From: Brachybacterium kimchii
GTDB taxonomy: Bacteria; Actinomycetota; Actinomycetes; Actinomycetales; Dermabacteraceae
Assembly (NCBI RefSeq): GCF_023373525.1
Contig: NZ_CP097218.1
Coordinates: forward strand, 124,001 to 188,000
Reading direction: 5' to 3'
DNA: 64,000 bases
The position numbers and the translations under genes were made by a program. This document shows positions 32,664-40,992 of the stretch, in pieces (the first letter of the stretch is position 1; the number at the start of each line of letters is the position of its first letter). A model generated the notes under the pieces. It was not told where the DNA came from. It did no database searches and worked only from the letters and a program-made list of their open reading frames with translations.

Positions 32664-32795
32664 GGTCTGCTCCTTCGTCCGATTGGCACGGGACGGGGCC
32701 GTCCCCTGCGCGAGCGCCCTGCCGGGGCGACCGGTGCGCTCACCACGCTAGATGCCGCCGCGCGGCGCGGTATGTCCGTTCCTGCGCGGTGCCGG

Positions 32796-32801
32796 TATCG
32801 T
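32796..32801 (+). promoter_or_regulatory. Putative -10 of a leaderless promoter
   Basis: TATCGT lies 7 nt before the ATG at 32809 with no ribosome site between. Confidence 0.5.
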
Positions 32802-32808
32802 CCGGTCC

Positions 32809-33492
32809 ATGGCCGACTGGTTCCGCAGCACCACATGGACGACCGAGGACGCCGAGCAGTTCGAGCTGCGACTGGGCAGGGCCAGGCCCCACAACCGCGC
32901 CCAGTACCTGCGGATCCAGGGTGTGCACCTCGAGCGGGAGGGCCTGCGGGCGCCCGCTCGCGAGCTCTGGCGGCGGGCCATCGCGCAGGGTGAGCCCGAC
33001 TCGGAGCGCTGGGCGGCGATGGAGCACCTCGCAGGCTCCCTGCACGAGGACGATCCCGAGGAGGCCGAGCGCCTGCTGCGCACCCTGCTCGCGGAGAACC
33101 CGCCTCTGCAGGGCACCAGCCAGCTCGCGCACGTGGAGCTCGCAGACCTGCTCGCCCAGCGCGGCACGCGTGCCGCGCTGCGTGAGGCGCGCTCCCTTCT
33201 GCGCGCCTCCGAGAGCATGGGGTCCAGCGTGCCGATCCAGGATTTCCGACGCGAGCTCGTGCGCGCCCGGGTCCATCACGCCGGGGGTCAGCGGCGCCGC
33301 GCCGCGCAGGCCGCTCGCAGCGCGCTCGCGGCCGCCGGGCGGGAGACTCCTGCGGCGTCCGCGCCGGGCCTGGCCGTCCAGGACCTCGCCCCGGAGCTCG
33401 AGACGTGGCTGCGATCGGTCGCGGAGACCGGCCGCTCCGCCGGGCCTGCGGCCGACGAGCGGGCGCGCGGCGTCCGGTGGCGCCGGGGCTGA
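32809..33492 (+). CDS. TPR-like protein of unknown function
   Basis: 227 residues. The N-terminus ADWFRSTTWTTEDAEQFELR, then RAQYLRIQGVHLE is a pattern common in actinobacterial hypothetical proteins. The rest is almost entirely alpha-helical with repeated A/E/R/L-rich pairs (AMEHLAGSLHEDDPEEAERL), consistent with tetratricopeptide-like helical repeats and a scaffold role. No catalytic motif is visible. The transcript appears leaderless. It is convergent with the AraC gene. Confidence 0.62.
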   Translation: MADWFRSTTWTTEDAEQFELRLGRARPHNRAQYLRIQGVHLEREGLRAPARELWRRAIAQGEPDSERWAAMEHLAGSLHEDDPEEAERLLRTLLAENPPLQGTSQLAHVELADLLAQRGTRAALREARSLLRASESMGSSVPIQDFRRELVRARVHHAGGQRRRAAQAARSALAAAGRETPAASAPGLAVQDLAPELETWLRSVAETGRSAGPAADERARGVRWRRG

Positions 33493-33504
33493 CCGGCCCC
33501 GCGC

Positions 33505-34290
33505 TCACGAGCGGCGGAGCGAGGGCAGCGCCGAGAGCAGCGGAACCGGGCTCGACCCGTCCTGCGGGCCGAAGCGCAGCGTGACGGCGCCCGCCGCCAG
33601 GAGCGGCGCAGGGTGCACGGCGACGACGGGGGCGGCGGGCACCAGCTGCTCCTCGACGCTCGCGTGCGCCGGCACCGCGAAGCCGAGCAGGAACGGCGCG
33701 CCCGGGCAGAGCGGAAGACGCGCGTCGAGGCGCCCGCGCAGCAGCATCCCGGCGCGCGGGAGCCCGATCGGCGCGGGGTGCGGATACCAGCCCACCCACA
33801 CCGAGGGGTCCCCGCGCGGGCTGAAGCCCGCGGGCAGATCGAGTCCGACGGCGATCGCGCCCGCCCCGTCGCCCGTGATCGTGAAGGGGCGCACGGGGCG
33901 GCCCGCGACCTGGTCCGCGAGGCGCCGCAGCGACGCCGGCGGCAGGCCGACGCCCGCCCGGAAGCGGCGGGAGAAGCTCGAGAGGGAGTCGAAGCCGACC
34001 TCCGTGGCCACGTCGACCACGGGGAGCGTCTCGTCGGCCAGGAGCATCCGTTTGGCCGCGTCGATCCGCAACGCGGTGAGGTAGCGGCCGGGGGAGACGC
34101 GGTAGCGCGTGGTGAACAGCCGCGAGAAGTGGAAGGGGCTGTAGCCGGCCTGCTCGGCGAGGTCCTCGACGCCGAGCTCCGCCGAGCGTCCGCGCGCCAG
34201 ATCGAGCACGGAGGCCCAGCGGGCGGCCGTGCGCGCATCGTCGGTCGGGGTGGGGGTCGAGGCGGCACCAGGGGGCGTGATCGCGGTCAC
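33505..34290 (-). CDS. AraC-family regulator with N-terminal DNA-binding domain
   Basis: 261 residues from the GTG at 34290. Unlike most AraC proteins the two HTH motifs come first: RSAELGVEDLAEQAGYSPFH, then FSRLFTTRYRVSPGRYLTAL and VVDVATEVGFDSLSSFSRRF. The C-terminal ~150 residues resemble a GyrI-like or beta-barrel effector domain. A TATACT hexamer 7 nt upstream and no ribosome site indicate a leaderless start; the ATG at 34320 would begin inside a terminator palindrome and is rejected. It follows the sugar operon on the same strand but is separated by a strong terminator. Confidence 0.83.
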   Translation of the reverse strand: MTAITPPGAASTPTPTDDARTAARWASVLDLARGRSAELGVEDLAEQAGYSPFHFSRLFTTRYRVSPGRYLTALRIDAAKRMLLADETLPVVDVATEVGFDSLSSFSRRFRAGVGLPPASLRRLADQVAGRPVRPFTITGDGAGAIAVGLDLPAGFSPRGDPSVWVGWYPHPAPIGLPRAGMLLRGRLDARLPLCPGAPFLLGFAVPAHASVEEQLVPAAPVVAVHPAPLLAAGAVTLRFGPQDGSSPVPLLSALPSLRRS

Positions 34291-34297
34291 GTCGGAG

Positions 34298-34303
34298 AGT
34301 ATA
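34298..34303 (-). promoter_or_regulatory. Putative -10 of the leaderless AraC promoter
   Basis: TATACT on the minus strand, 7 nt before the GTG at 34290. Its -35 region falls inside the terminator palindrome at 34308-34347. Confidence 0.55.
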
Positions 34304-34307
34304 CGAA

Positions 34308-34347
34308 GGGGCCCCGACATCGACCCGCGGGTCGATGTCGGGGCCCC
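34308..34347 (-). terminator. Perfect 40-bp palindrome ending the sugar operon
   Basis: The 20-bp arm beginning GGGGCCCCGACATCG is repeated exactly in inverse with no spacer. It lies 15 nt past the isomerase stop codon. Confidence 0.75.
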
Positions 34348-34362
34348 GGCGGGAGCGCGGCG

Positions 34363-35211
34363 TCAGTAGCCGATCGAGCGCAGGTACTCGCGGGAGTCGC
34401 GGATCGCGTCGATCGGGTCGCGACCGTAGGTGTCGTCCTGCTCGATGAGGAAGTACTCGGCCCCGGCCTTCTCGGCGGCGGGCAGCAGATCGGGCCAGTT
34501 CATGTTGCCCTGACCCACCTCCGCGAACTGGGCGAGGTTCAGGAAGTGCTCCTGGAACTCCTTCATCGAGATCTTGTCCGTGGAGAACTGCTCGTACAGC
34601 TCCTTGCTCAGCGGCGCGATGCGGAAGTCCTTGACGTGGATCAGCTTGCAGGCGCCGGCGTAGGCCTCGAGCATGTCCAGCGGGGCCATGCCGCCGCGCT
34701 GGACCCAGTGCAGGTCCACCTCGAACAGCAGCGACGGCGCGACCCGGCGCACGATGTCGAAGATGCGCTCGCCGTCGAACTGGATGAGGTCCACGTGGTG
34801 GTTGTGGTAGCAGAGCGTCACGCCCTGCTCCGCGAGGCGGGCGGCGTAGGGCTCGACCTCGGCGGCCCACGCCTCACAGGCCTCCTTCGAGACCATCGCG
34901 GAGAACGGCATCATGCCGATGCGCAGGAAGCGCGAGCCCGTGCGCCTGCACGCCTCCACGGCGCGGTCGAACTCGGCCTCGAGGGCGAAGCCGTTGCCGC
35001 CGGGCGCGATCGAGGCGCTCATGGCGGCGGTCTCGACCCCGAAGTCCTCCTTGCCGCGCACGAGGTCGTCGATGAGCTCGTCGGTCATCTCGACCTGGGA
35101 GACCTCGACGGCGTCGATGTCGAGGTCGCGCACGCTGCGCAGCACCTCGTACATCCCCTTCTCGTTGATCTGGTCCTTGAGCATCATCAGCTGCAGTCCG
35201 AGGACGGGCAT
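34363..35211 (-). CDS. TIM-barrel sugar phosphate isomerase/epimerase
   Basis: 282 residues of the AP-endonuclease-2-like TIM-barrel family (IolE/IolH type): VSQVEMTDELIDDLVRGKED, CYHNHHVDLIQFD with metal-ligand His residues, FEVDLHWVQRGG, LIHVKDFRIAP and FLIEQDDTYG. Such enzymes isomerise or dehydrate keto sugars and inositols. It is the last gene of a three-gene operon with a Gfo/Idh/MocA oxidoreductase and a GPH transporter, suggesting a keto-sugar or inositol catabolic step. Confidence 0.85.
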   Translation of the reverse strand: MPVLGLQLMMLKDQINEKGMYEVLRSVRDLDIDAVEVSQVEMTDELIDDLVRGKEDFGVETAAMSASIAPGGNGFALEAEFDRAVEACRRTGSRFLRIGMMPFSAMVSKEACEAWAAEVEPYAARLAEQGVTLCYHNHHVDLIQFDGERIFDIVRRVAPSLLFEVDLHWVQRGGMAPLDMLEAYAGACKLIHVKDFRIAPLSKELYEQFSTDKISMKEFQEHFLNLAQFAEVGQGNMNWPDLLPAAEKAGAEYFLIEQDDTYGRDPIDAIRDSREYLRSIGY

Positions 35212-35319
35212 GGTGGTCTTCTCCTTCGAAATCCGGTGGTGGTGGGTGCAGGCGGCGCCAGGGCCGCGAGGGAGGGACCCGGGCGCCGCGAAGAACGGCG
35301 ACGGCGCCCGGATCGTGGC

Positions 35320-36492
35320 TCAGGAGCGCGTCGGGAATTCGCCTTCGGCCTCGATGCGGGCGTTGAGCTCGGTGAGGTAGTCGTCGGCCGGGTACTCCAC
35401 GAGGTCGATCTCGCGGCCGGTCCACGCCGAGAGCTGCATGCCGGAGGCGAGGCGGACGCCGTTGATGCCCTCGGCGCCGTCGGCGATCAGCGGGGTGCCG
35501 TCGTTGATGTGTGCCGCGAAGTTGGTCAGGACGCTGATGTGCTGCTGGCCCCAGGCCGACTCGTACTCCTTGACCTCGGTCTCGTAGAGGTCGGCGGTGT
35601 CGATCTTGCCCATGAACAGCTTGCCCACGTCCTCGGCGGACATGCCGTCGGACAGCGAGCGCTCGTCCTGCTTCAGGCGGGTGATCGTCACCTTCTTGGA
35701 GGCGTCCACGACGATCTTCCCCTTGTCGAACAGCATCTCGAGGCGGTCGGTGCCGATGATGTCGTTCGTCGAGGTGATGAAGCTGCCGGTCGCCCCGTCG
35801 CCGAAGTCGACGACGGCGTTCACCTCGTCCTCGGTCGCGATGTCGCGCTGGAAGCCGAAGGCGAGCTTCGCGAACACCTTCTGCGGGACGCCGCACAGCC
35901 ACTGCCAGAGGTCCAGCTGGTGGGGGGCCTGGTTCACGAGGACGCCGCCGCCCTCGCCGCCCCAGGTGGCGCGCCATGCGGACTGGTCGTAGTAGGCCTG
36001 GGGGCGCCACCAGGTGGTGATGATCCAGGAGGTGTGGCGCAGCCGTCCGAGCTCGCCGGAATCGATGAGCGCCTTGAGGTCGGTGTACACGGGGTTGGTG
36101 CGCTGGTTGAACATGATCGCGAAGGTGGTCTCCGGATGGGAGGCCGCGAACGCGTTCATCTCCTCGACCTGCTTCGTGTACACGCCGGCCGGCTTCTCCG
36201 TGAGGGTGTGGATGCCCTTGCCGATCGCGGTGATCGTCATCTCCGGGTGCAGGTAGTGGGGGACCGTGGTGACCACCGCGTCGACGTACCCGGAGTCGAG
36301 CATCGCGATGTAGTCGTCGTAGAAGGGGACGCCCGCGTGCTTCTGCGCGGCGAGATCCTTCTTGGCCGGGTCCGTGTCGGCGATCGCGCCGAGGGACATG
36401 CCCTCGATCTTCCCGTCGGCCAGGAGCCCGGCGTACATGCCGCCCTGGGCCCCGAGTCCGATGATGCCGAGTCGTACGTTCTTCTCCGACAT
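35320..36492 (-). CDS. Gfo/Idh/MocA-family oxidoreductase
   Basis: 390 residues. NVRLGIIGLGAQGGMYAGLL is the NAD(P)-binding motif; GIHTLTEKPAGVYTKQVEEM carries the conserved EKP; WGGEGGGVLVNQAPHQLDLW holds the active-site region with HQLD. It would oxidise a sugar or inositol hydroxyl or reduce a keto sugar. The RBS is an AGGAGA type just before the ATG at 36492. It lies 108 bp upstream of the isomerase and downstream of the transporter in the same operon. Confidence 0.86.
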   Translation of the reverse strand: MSEKNVRLGIIGLGAQGGMYAGLLADGKIEGMSLGAIADTDPAKKDLAAQKHAGVPFYDDYIAMLDSGYVDAVVTTVPHYLHPEMTITAIGKGIHTLTEKPAGVYTKQVEEMNAFAASHPETTFAIMFNQRTNPVYTDLKALIDSGELGRLRHTSWIITTWWRPQAYYDQSAWRATWGGEGGGVLVNQAPHQLDLWQWLCGVPQKVFAKLAFGFQRDIATEDEVNAVVDFGDGATGSFITSTNDIIGTDRLEMLFDKGKIVVDASKKVTITRLKQDERSLSDGMSAEDVGKLFMGKIDTADLYETEVKEYESAWGQQHISVLTNFAAHINDGTPLIADGAEGINGVRLASGMQLSAWTGREIDLVEYPADDYLTELNARIEAEGEFPTRS

Positions 36493-36613
36493 GGTGTCTC
36501 CTGTCTGCGGTGGGTGACGGTTGGCCCGGCGGGCCGGGTGGAGTGGGGCGGCGCCCGTGGGCACCGCTGGAGCGGCGCCGGCGACCCCTCGCGAGGAGCC
36601 GCCGACGGTCGGA

Positions 36614-38053
36614 TCAGGCCTGCGTGCCCTCGGCCTCGTGCTTGGCCTCCAGGGCGGCGACGTTCTCGTTCACGCGCTTCTTCGACAGCGGGTACCAGAA
36701 GGCGAAGACGAGGGCGGTGGCTGCGAAGAGCAGGCCCGGCAGCAGGGTGGTCAGGCTGTAGACCCCGCTGAGCACGCCCTCGGTCTGCTGGACGCCTCCT
36801 TCTTCGTAGCCGATCCAGGCCAGGGCCCAGCCGGCGAGTCCGCCGGCGAAGGCCTGGCCGAGCTTACGGGCCCACGAGTAGATCGAGTACACGGTCGCGT
36901 CGTTCCGCTCGCCGGTGCGGATCTCCTGGAAGTCGATCACATCGGTGATGAACGCCCAGATCAGCAGGTTGATGCAGCCGATGCCGAGCATCATCAGCAT
37001 GTAGCCGATCATGAAGACGATCGGGCTGTCGGTGCGGATCACGCACAGGATCAGGGCGGCGACGAACGCGAGTCCCATGCCGAAGATGCCGAACTCCTTC
37101 TTGCCGAACCGCTTGCCCAGCGCGGTCGCGAAGGGGACGAGCAGCAGGGTCGGGATCAGGCCCACGAGGTTCACGAGCGAGAGCAGCGTGCCGTGGTTGT
37201 AGAAGTCGTTGTAGACGTACGGCAGCAGCGCCATCAGGGACATCTGGCCGATGAGCATGAGCAGCGCGCCCACGACGATGCCGGTCAGCGCACGGTTCGT
37301 GAGGAGCGTGCCCATCATGGCCCCGAAGCCCATGCGCTCGGCCTTGGGCTTCGGCGGGGTCTCGATGCGCTCCTCGACGTTGACGTAGCAGAGCACGTAG
37401 CAGACGACCGCGAGGATCGCGCAGGCCAGCGCCGCGAGCATCATGCGGGTGCCGGAGAGCTCGGACCGGCCGTCGATCTGCACGTAGACGACCAGGGGGA
37501 GCACCACGGAGACCGCGAGGTTCGCGAGGGTGCCGCCGAGCGAGCGGAACACGGACAGCGACGAGCGCTCGCCCACCTTGTTCGAGATGACCGAGGCCAT
37601 CGAGCCGTAGGGGATGTTGATCAGCGTGTAGAAGACCGAGCCCCACAGCATGTAGGTGACGATCATCCAGGCGAGGCGCGCCCCGTAGGCGCCGTCCTGC
37701 AGGAACGGGCTGAACATCAGCACGGCCATCACCGCGACGGGGATCATGATCCGCAGCAGCCAGGGCTTGAAGCGGCCCGACCGGCGGGGCTTCAGCACGT
37801 CGATCAGGCGTCCCGCGCCCACGTCGGTGAAGGCGTCGACGATGCGGGCGGCGAACAGCAGGGTGCCCACGTGGGCCGGGTTGATGCCCATGACGTTCGT
37901 GTAGAAGATCAGGAAGAACGAGGACTGCAGCAGGAACGTGAAGTCGTTCCCGAAGTCGCCGAACATGTACCCGAACTTGTCGCGCCATCCGAAGGGGCGA
38001 ACCCGATGGGGTGCCGGGGCCGACGCGACGTCGGGAGCCTGGATCGTGCTCAT
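36614..38053 (-). CDS. GPH-family sugar:cation symporter
   Basis: 479 residues, about 12 transmembrane segments. GYMFGDFGNDFTFLLQSSFF at the start and NIPYGSMASVISNKVGERSS in the middle are diagnostic of the glycoside-pentoside-hexuronide:cation symporters (MelB/XylP type). Two ATGs are close together: 38059 and 38053. GGAG is optimally spaced for the second. As first gene of the operon it likely imports the sugar processed by the dehydrogenase and isomerase. Confidence 0.86.
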   Translation of the reverse strand: MSTIQAPDVASAPAPHRVRPFGWRDKFGYMFGDFGNDFTFLLQSSFFLIFYTNVMGINPAHVGTLLFAARIVDAFTDVGAGRLIDVLKPRRSGRFKPWLLRIMIPVAVMAVLMFSPFLQDGAYGARLAWMIVTYMLWGSVFYTLINIPYGSMASVISNKVGERSSLSVFRSLGGTLANLAVSVVLPLVVYVQIDGRSELSGTRMMLAALACAILAVVCYVLCYVNVEERIETPPKPKAERMGFGAMMGTLLTNRALTGIVVGALLMLIGQMSLMALLPYVYNDFYNHGTLLSLVNLVGLIPTLLLVPFATALGKRFGKKEFGIFGMGLAFVAALILCVIRTDSPIVFMIGYMLMMLGIGCINLLIWAFITDVIDFQEIRTGERNDATVYSIYSWARKLGQAFAGGLAGWALAWIGYEEGGVQQTEGVLSGVYSLTTLLPGLLFAATALVFAFWYPLSKKRVNENVAALEAKHEAEGTQA

Positions 38054-38191
38054 GTGCATCTCCGTGTCTCATCCTTGAGAGGCAGAAGGGGGAGGGAGCA
38101 CGCGTGACTTCGCTGCTCACTGCTTCGCCGTGGTGATCGGCGGGGACCGGGGTCCGCTGCGCCTGTCCTCCGATTGTGGACGGCTCGGCAC

Positions 38192-38214
38192 GCGCGGCAA
38201 CCTTGTTGCCGCGC
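38192..38214. promoter_or_regulatory. Inverted repeat upstream of the sugar operon
   Basis: GCGCGGCAAC-CTT-GTTGCCGCGC, 10-bp perfect arms, about 140 nt above the transporter start. Its GGCAAC...GTTGCC core resembles a LacI/GntR-type operator; a terminator role is also possible. Confidence 0.5.
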
Positions 38215-38288
38215 TTTGCTCCGATGCTCGGGAGATGCGATGCCTGGGGATGCGGCGCTCGGGAGACGCGGCGCCCCGGAGACGCGGA

Positions 38289-38327
38289 GCGCCGGCGGGG
38301 ATGCCCTGGAGCATCCGCCGCCGGCGC
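38289..38327 (-). terminator. Terminator of the SurA-like lipoprotein gene
   Basis: GCGCCGGCGG (38289-38298) pairs with CCGCCGGCGC (38318-38327), and GGATGC with GCATCC inside, one bulged G. It lies about 28 nt past the lipoprotein stop. Confidence 0.65.
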
Positions 38328-38354
38328 ACCGGAGAGGTGTCGGGAGGCCCGACG

Positions 38355-39200
38355 TCAGAGGTTGATGGTCACGTCCGCGTCCTTGCGCAGGTCCTGGGCG
38401 ATCTTCGTGGCCGCTTCGCCTTCCTGCTGGGTCTTCGCCTGCTGGGCGAGCTGGTCCTTGACGTCCTTGTAGGCGGGCACCTGGGTGGAGCCTCCGCTGT
38501 CGCTCGCGCCGGAGGACCCGCCGCTCTGGCTCTGGGCCTGGCCGGCCTGCTCGTACTGCTTCTTCAGCTGCGCGTACTGCTGCTTGAGCTCCTTCTCGCT
38601 GGGATCGGAGATCTTCGCCTTCTTGTCGATGTACTCGGTGAGCTCGAACTGGGAGGCGGCGTCCTGGCGGACCTGCTTCTCGCTCGACCCCTGCTGCTCG
38701 AGCGCCTTGACGACCTCGTCGCCCGACTTCATGCCGTTCTGCTGGGCGATGGTGTCCAGGGTCTTGTCGATGTCGTCGTCGCCGGCCTTGATGCCGGCCT
38801 TGCCGGCGGCCTGGGTGAGCAGCTGGTTGTCCACGAGCTGGTCCGCGACCTGCTTCTTGAGCGAGTCCTCGTCGGGCGCCTGCCCGCCGGACTGCTGGGA
38901 CATCGTGGCCTGCTGGTACTGGGACTCGTAGGCCTGGCTGAACTCGTCCTTGCTGATCTTCGTGCCGTTGACCTCGGCGACGGGATCGGGGACGCCGGAG
39001 AGGTCGGGCTTGCCCTGCTCTCCCTGCTGGGACTGGAGGCCCTGCTGGCCTCCGTCGCTCGCGGACTGCTGGGAGCCCTGCTGCTGACCGGAGCCGGACT
39101 GGTCGGCTCCCTGCCCGCCGCCGCAGGCGGCGAGGGCGAGGACGGCGGTGAGGGAGACGGCGCCGAGGGCGCGCCGGGCGGTGGTCCTGATGGTGGTCAT
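38355..39200 (-). CDS. SurA N-terminal-domain lipoprotein
   Basis: 281 residues. A lipoprotein signal ends in a lipobox (LTAVLALAACGGG, Cys at ~26). Then a Gln/Ser/Gly-rich linker of ~40 residues leads to a SurA_N-like chaperone region (PVAEVNGTKISKDEFSQAYE, then LKKQVADQLVDNQLLTQAAG), with long helices and a second Ser/Gly-rich insert. No PPIase domain is present, so it is a foldase-like chaperone anchored outside the membrane. It sits beside a secreted Rpf enzyme. Confidence 0.82.
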   Translation of the reverse strand: MTTIRTTARRALGAVSLTAVLALAACGGGQGADQSGSGQQQGSQQSASDGGQQGLQSQQGEQGKPDLSGVPDPVAEVNGTKISKDEFSQAYESQYQQATMSQQSGGQAPDEDSLKKQVADQLVDNQLLTQAAGKAGIKAGDDDIDKTLDTIAQQNGMKSGDEVVKALEQQGSSEKQVRQDAASQFELTEYIDKKAKISDPSEKELKQQYAQLKKQYEQAGQAQSQSGGSSGASDSGGSTQVPAYKDVKDQLAQQAKTQQEGEAATKIAQDLRKDADVTINL

Positions 39201-39349
39201 GGATCCTCCTGGGGTGGACGGCCCGGGCGACGGTACAGGTCGAACCCTGGGGCCGTGTTCGTGGAGTGTTCAGTGCCCGCCCAGCCCCGGATGGGAGGGG
39301 CCGACGGACGGGGGAGGAGGAGAGAGGGGCCGGGAGTGCGGGAAGCGCA

Positions 39350-39395
39350 GAAGACCGCGGCGGCGAGGCACGAGTGCTTCGCCGCCGCGGTCTTC
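39350..39395 (-). terminator. Strong terminator between rpf and the lipoprotein gene
   Basis: A 17-bp perfect stem (39350-39366 with 39379-39395, beginning GAAGACCGCGG) continues through a G-U pair into a GCAC/GTGC inner stem. It lies about 38 nt past the rpf stop. Confidence 0.8.
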
Positions 39396-39432
39396 GGATC
39401 CGCGGAGTGCGGGAGGGACTCCCGAGTCCGGA

Positions 39433-40440
39433 TCAGTACAGGTTCAGGAACGCCTGCAGGGTCTTGACGCTGCCCGAGTCGAGCTGGTCGCCGCCGTTCT
39501 GGGTGGCGCCGACCTGGTGCTCGATGCCCTTGACGGTCGACGAGCCGAGGTCGCCGTCCTGGGTGTTGCCGGTCCAGGCCTGGACGGCCTTGACGGTCTG
39601 GGCGTCCATCTTGCCGGTCTGGTCGATGTTCAGCCAGTCCTGCAGGGCCGAGACGGTCTTCGGGCCCATCTTGCCGTCGACGTCCAGGGTGCCCGCCACG
39701 GAGATGCCGGGGGCCGAGGAGTTCGAGGAGGAGGACTGCGAGGTGCTCTTCTTCGCGGTCTCCTTGGTGAAGCCGTTCTCGGTGCAGTTGTCGGCGATGC
39801 CGTCGCCGTCGCAGCTCCAGTCGCCCTGCTTCTCGCTGGACTTCTTGGTGCTGGAGGTGGACTGCGAGGTGCTCTGCTTCTTCTCGGTCTTCTTGGTGAA
39901 GCCGTTCTCCGTGCAGTTGTTCGCGATGCCGTCGCCGTCGCAGCTCCAGTCGCCCTGGGGCTTGCTGGACTGCTTCGAGCCCGTGCTCTTGGAGGAGCTC
40001 GAGGAGTTCGAGGACGAGGAGTCCGACGAGGTGCTCTTCTGGCTCGAGCTCGAGGAGCCGCTGGGGATGGAGGCGTCGGAGTCGCCCGAGCCGGAGAGGC
40101 CCTTGCCGCAGACGGGCCATGCGCCCTTGCCCTGGCCGGCGAGCACGCGCTCGGCGACGGCCTTCTGCTGCGCCTTGGAGGCGTTCTGCGGGCTGCCGGT
40201 TCCGCCGTATGCCTTCCAGGTGGAATCGGTGAACTGCAGTCCGCCCTTGAAGCCGTTGCCGGTGTTGGTGGACCAGTTGCCGCCGGACTCGCACTGCGCG
40301 ACGGTGTCCCACTGGTCGGCGTGGGCGTCGGTGGTGCTGGTCGCCATCATGCCGGTGGCGACGAGGGCGCCGCCGGCGATCGCGATGGCGCCGCGGCGGA
40401 GGTATGCGTTGAGCGTCGAGGTGCTCTCATGGGTCGACAT
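39433..40440 (-). CDS. rpf: Secreted resuscitation-promoting-factor (Rpf) transglycosylase with duplicated Cys/Asp module and C-terminal repeats
   Basis: 335 residues. A signal peptide ([19 protein letters not shown], cleavage near DAHA) precedes the Rpf domain (residues ~43-118): [13 protein letters not shown] with the catalytic Glu51, [14 protein letters not shown] and two Cys. A Ser-rich linker follows, then two near-identical modules [19 protein letters not shown] and [19 protein letters not shown] 43 residues apart, and finally peptidoglycan-binding-like repeats ([35 protein letters not shown]). It cleaves peptidoglycan to allow growth resumption. The DxDG-Cys modules resemble calcium-binding excalibur motifs. 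Confidence 0.87.
   Translation of the reverse strand: MSTHESTSTLNAYLRRGAIAIAGGALVATGMMATSTTDAHADQWDTVAQCESGGNWSTNTGNGFKGGLQFTDSTWKAYGGTGSPQNASKAQQKAVAERVLAGQGKGAWPVCGKGLSGSGDSDASIPSGSSSSSQKSTSSDSSSSNSSSSSKSTGSKQSSKPQGDWSCDGDGIANNCTENGFTKKTEKKQSTSQSTSSTKKSSEKQGDWSCDGDGIADNCTENGFTKETAKKSTSQSSSSNSSAPGISVAGTLDVDGKMGPKTVSALQDWLNIDQTGKMDAQTVKAVQAWTGNTQDGDLGSSTVKGIEHQVGATQNGGDQLDSGSVKTLQAFLNLY
39763..39828 (-). repeat. Rpf module repeat, copy 2
   Basis: A 66-bp stretch coding [17 protein letters not shown]; nearly identical to 39892-39957 and offset by 129 bp, so the duplicated unit is 43 codons. Confidence 0.75.
39892..39957 (-). repeat. Rpf module repeat, copy 1
   Basis: A 66-bp stretch coding [17 protein letters not shown]; differs from copy 2 at only a few bases, suggesting a recent internal duplication. 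Confidence 0.75.
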
Positions 40441-40992
40441 GGGAGATGGCTCCTTCGAGAGTCGTCGATAAGGGGGAAGTCCTGGAGCAGCTGCCGAACC
40501 GCCGGGGTTGCAAGCGAACCGGGGTGCATCTGCGTCGGCCACCGTACGGGCGGGGCAGGGGCGCGCCTCAAGGCCGGTGAAGAAGAGTTGGCAGAGCTTT
40601 GACCTTGAATGCCGGGTGGCTCACACGACACGCCGTTACCTGCGCGTGACCTGAATGTTGAGGGAACGAAGTCTGGTCGTCGCGCCAAGGATCCGGGGCC
40701 CAGCACGTGACGTGGCGCGCTCCCGGCGGCGTCGGCCCAGGTCATGTCCGTAAAGAATCGCCGCTTCAGGTAAAAGCGCATGGTGCGGGCGCGTGGGGGC
40801 CATGGTGCGGCCGCGCGCGAGTCCGGGCGAGCTCCCGCCACGCGGGCAGGACGCGCGGAGCAGTGCCGTGCCGCGCTAGGGTGTCGGCTCCTCCCTCTCC
40901 GGCGCGGACCCCGTGCGGTCCGGACCGGGCCCGCTCGGCATCGCCGCCGCGCACCTCCTCACGGTGGCGCGATGCCCCGTCCCAGGAGTCCC
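40441..40992. other. Long divergent regulatory region between rpf and tctC
   Basis: 552 bp without a convincing gene. The rpf side contains two GTNAC repeats (separate entry), and the tct side has TAGGGT at 40877-40882 as a possible -10. I looked for the c-di-AMP riboswitch often found in front of actinobacterial rpf genes and saw no match in the right orientation. Confidence 0.5.
40634..40650 (-). promoter_or_regulatory. Possible MtrA-like direct repeat upstream of rpf
   Basis: On the minus strand GTCACGCGCAGGTAACG contains two GTNAC copies 11 bp apart. MtrA binds such repeats before rpf and cell-wall genes in related bacteria; that link is inference here. Confidence 0.35.

Larger units (their letters stand above)
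38054..38354. other. Promoter region of the sugar operon
   Basis: 301 bp with no gene. It holds a GCGCGGCAAC palindrome (separate entry), a terminator hairpin for the lipoprotein gene, and short direct repeats of GGAGACGCGG around 38250-38290. Confidence 0.5.

Noticed and set aside
34308-34320. ATG at 34320 as the AraC start
   Set aside because: It falls inside the perfect terminator palindrome and upstream of the -10; the leaderless GTG at 34290 is better.
33613-36771. A 1052-codon open frame on the plus strand
   Set aside because: It is antisense to the AraC gene and the sugar operon, whose products are clearly conserved families.
40441-40700. c-di-AMP (ydaO-type) riboswitch before rpf
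   Set aside because: A GGGG-rich stretch resembles part of the motif only on the wrong strand and lacks the rest of the conserved core.
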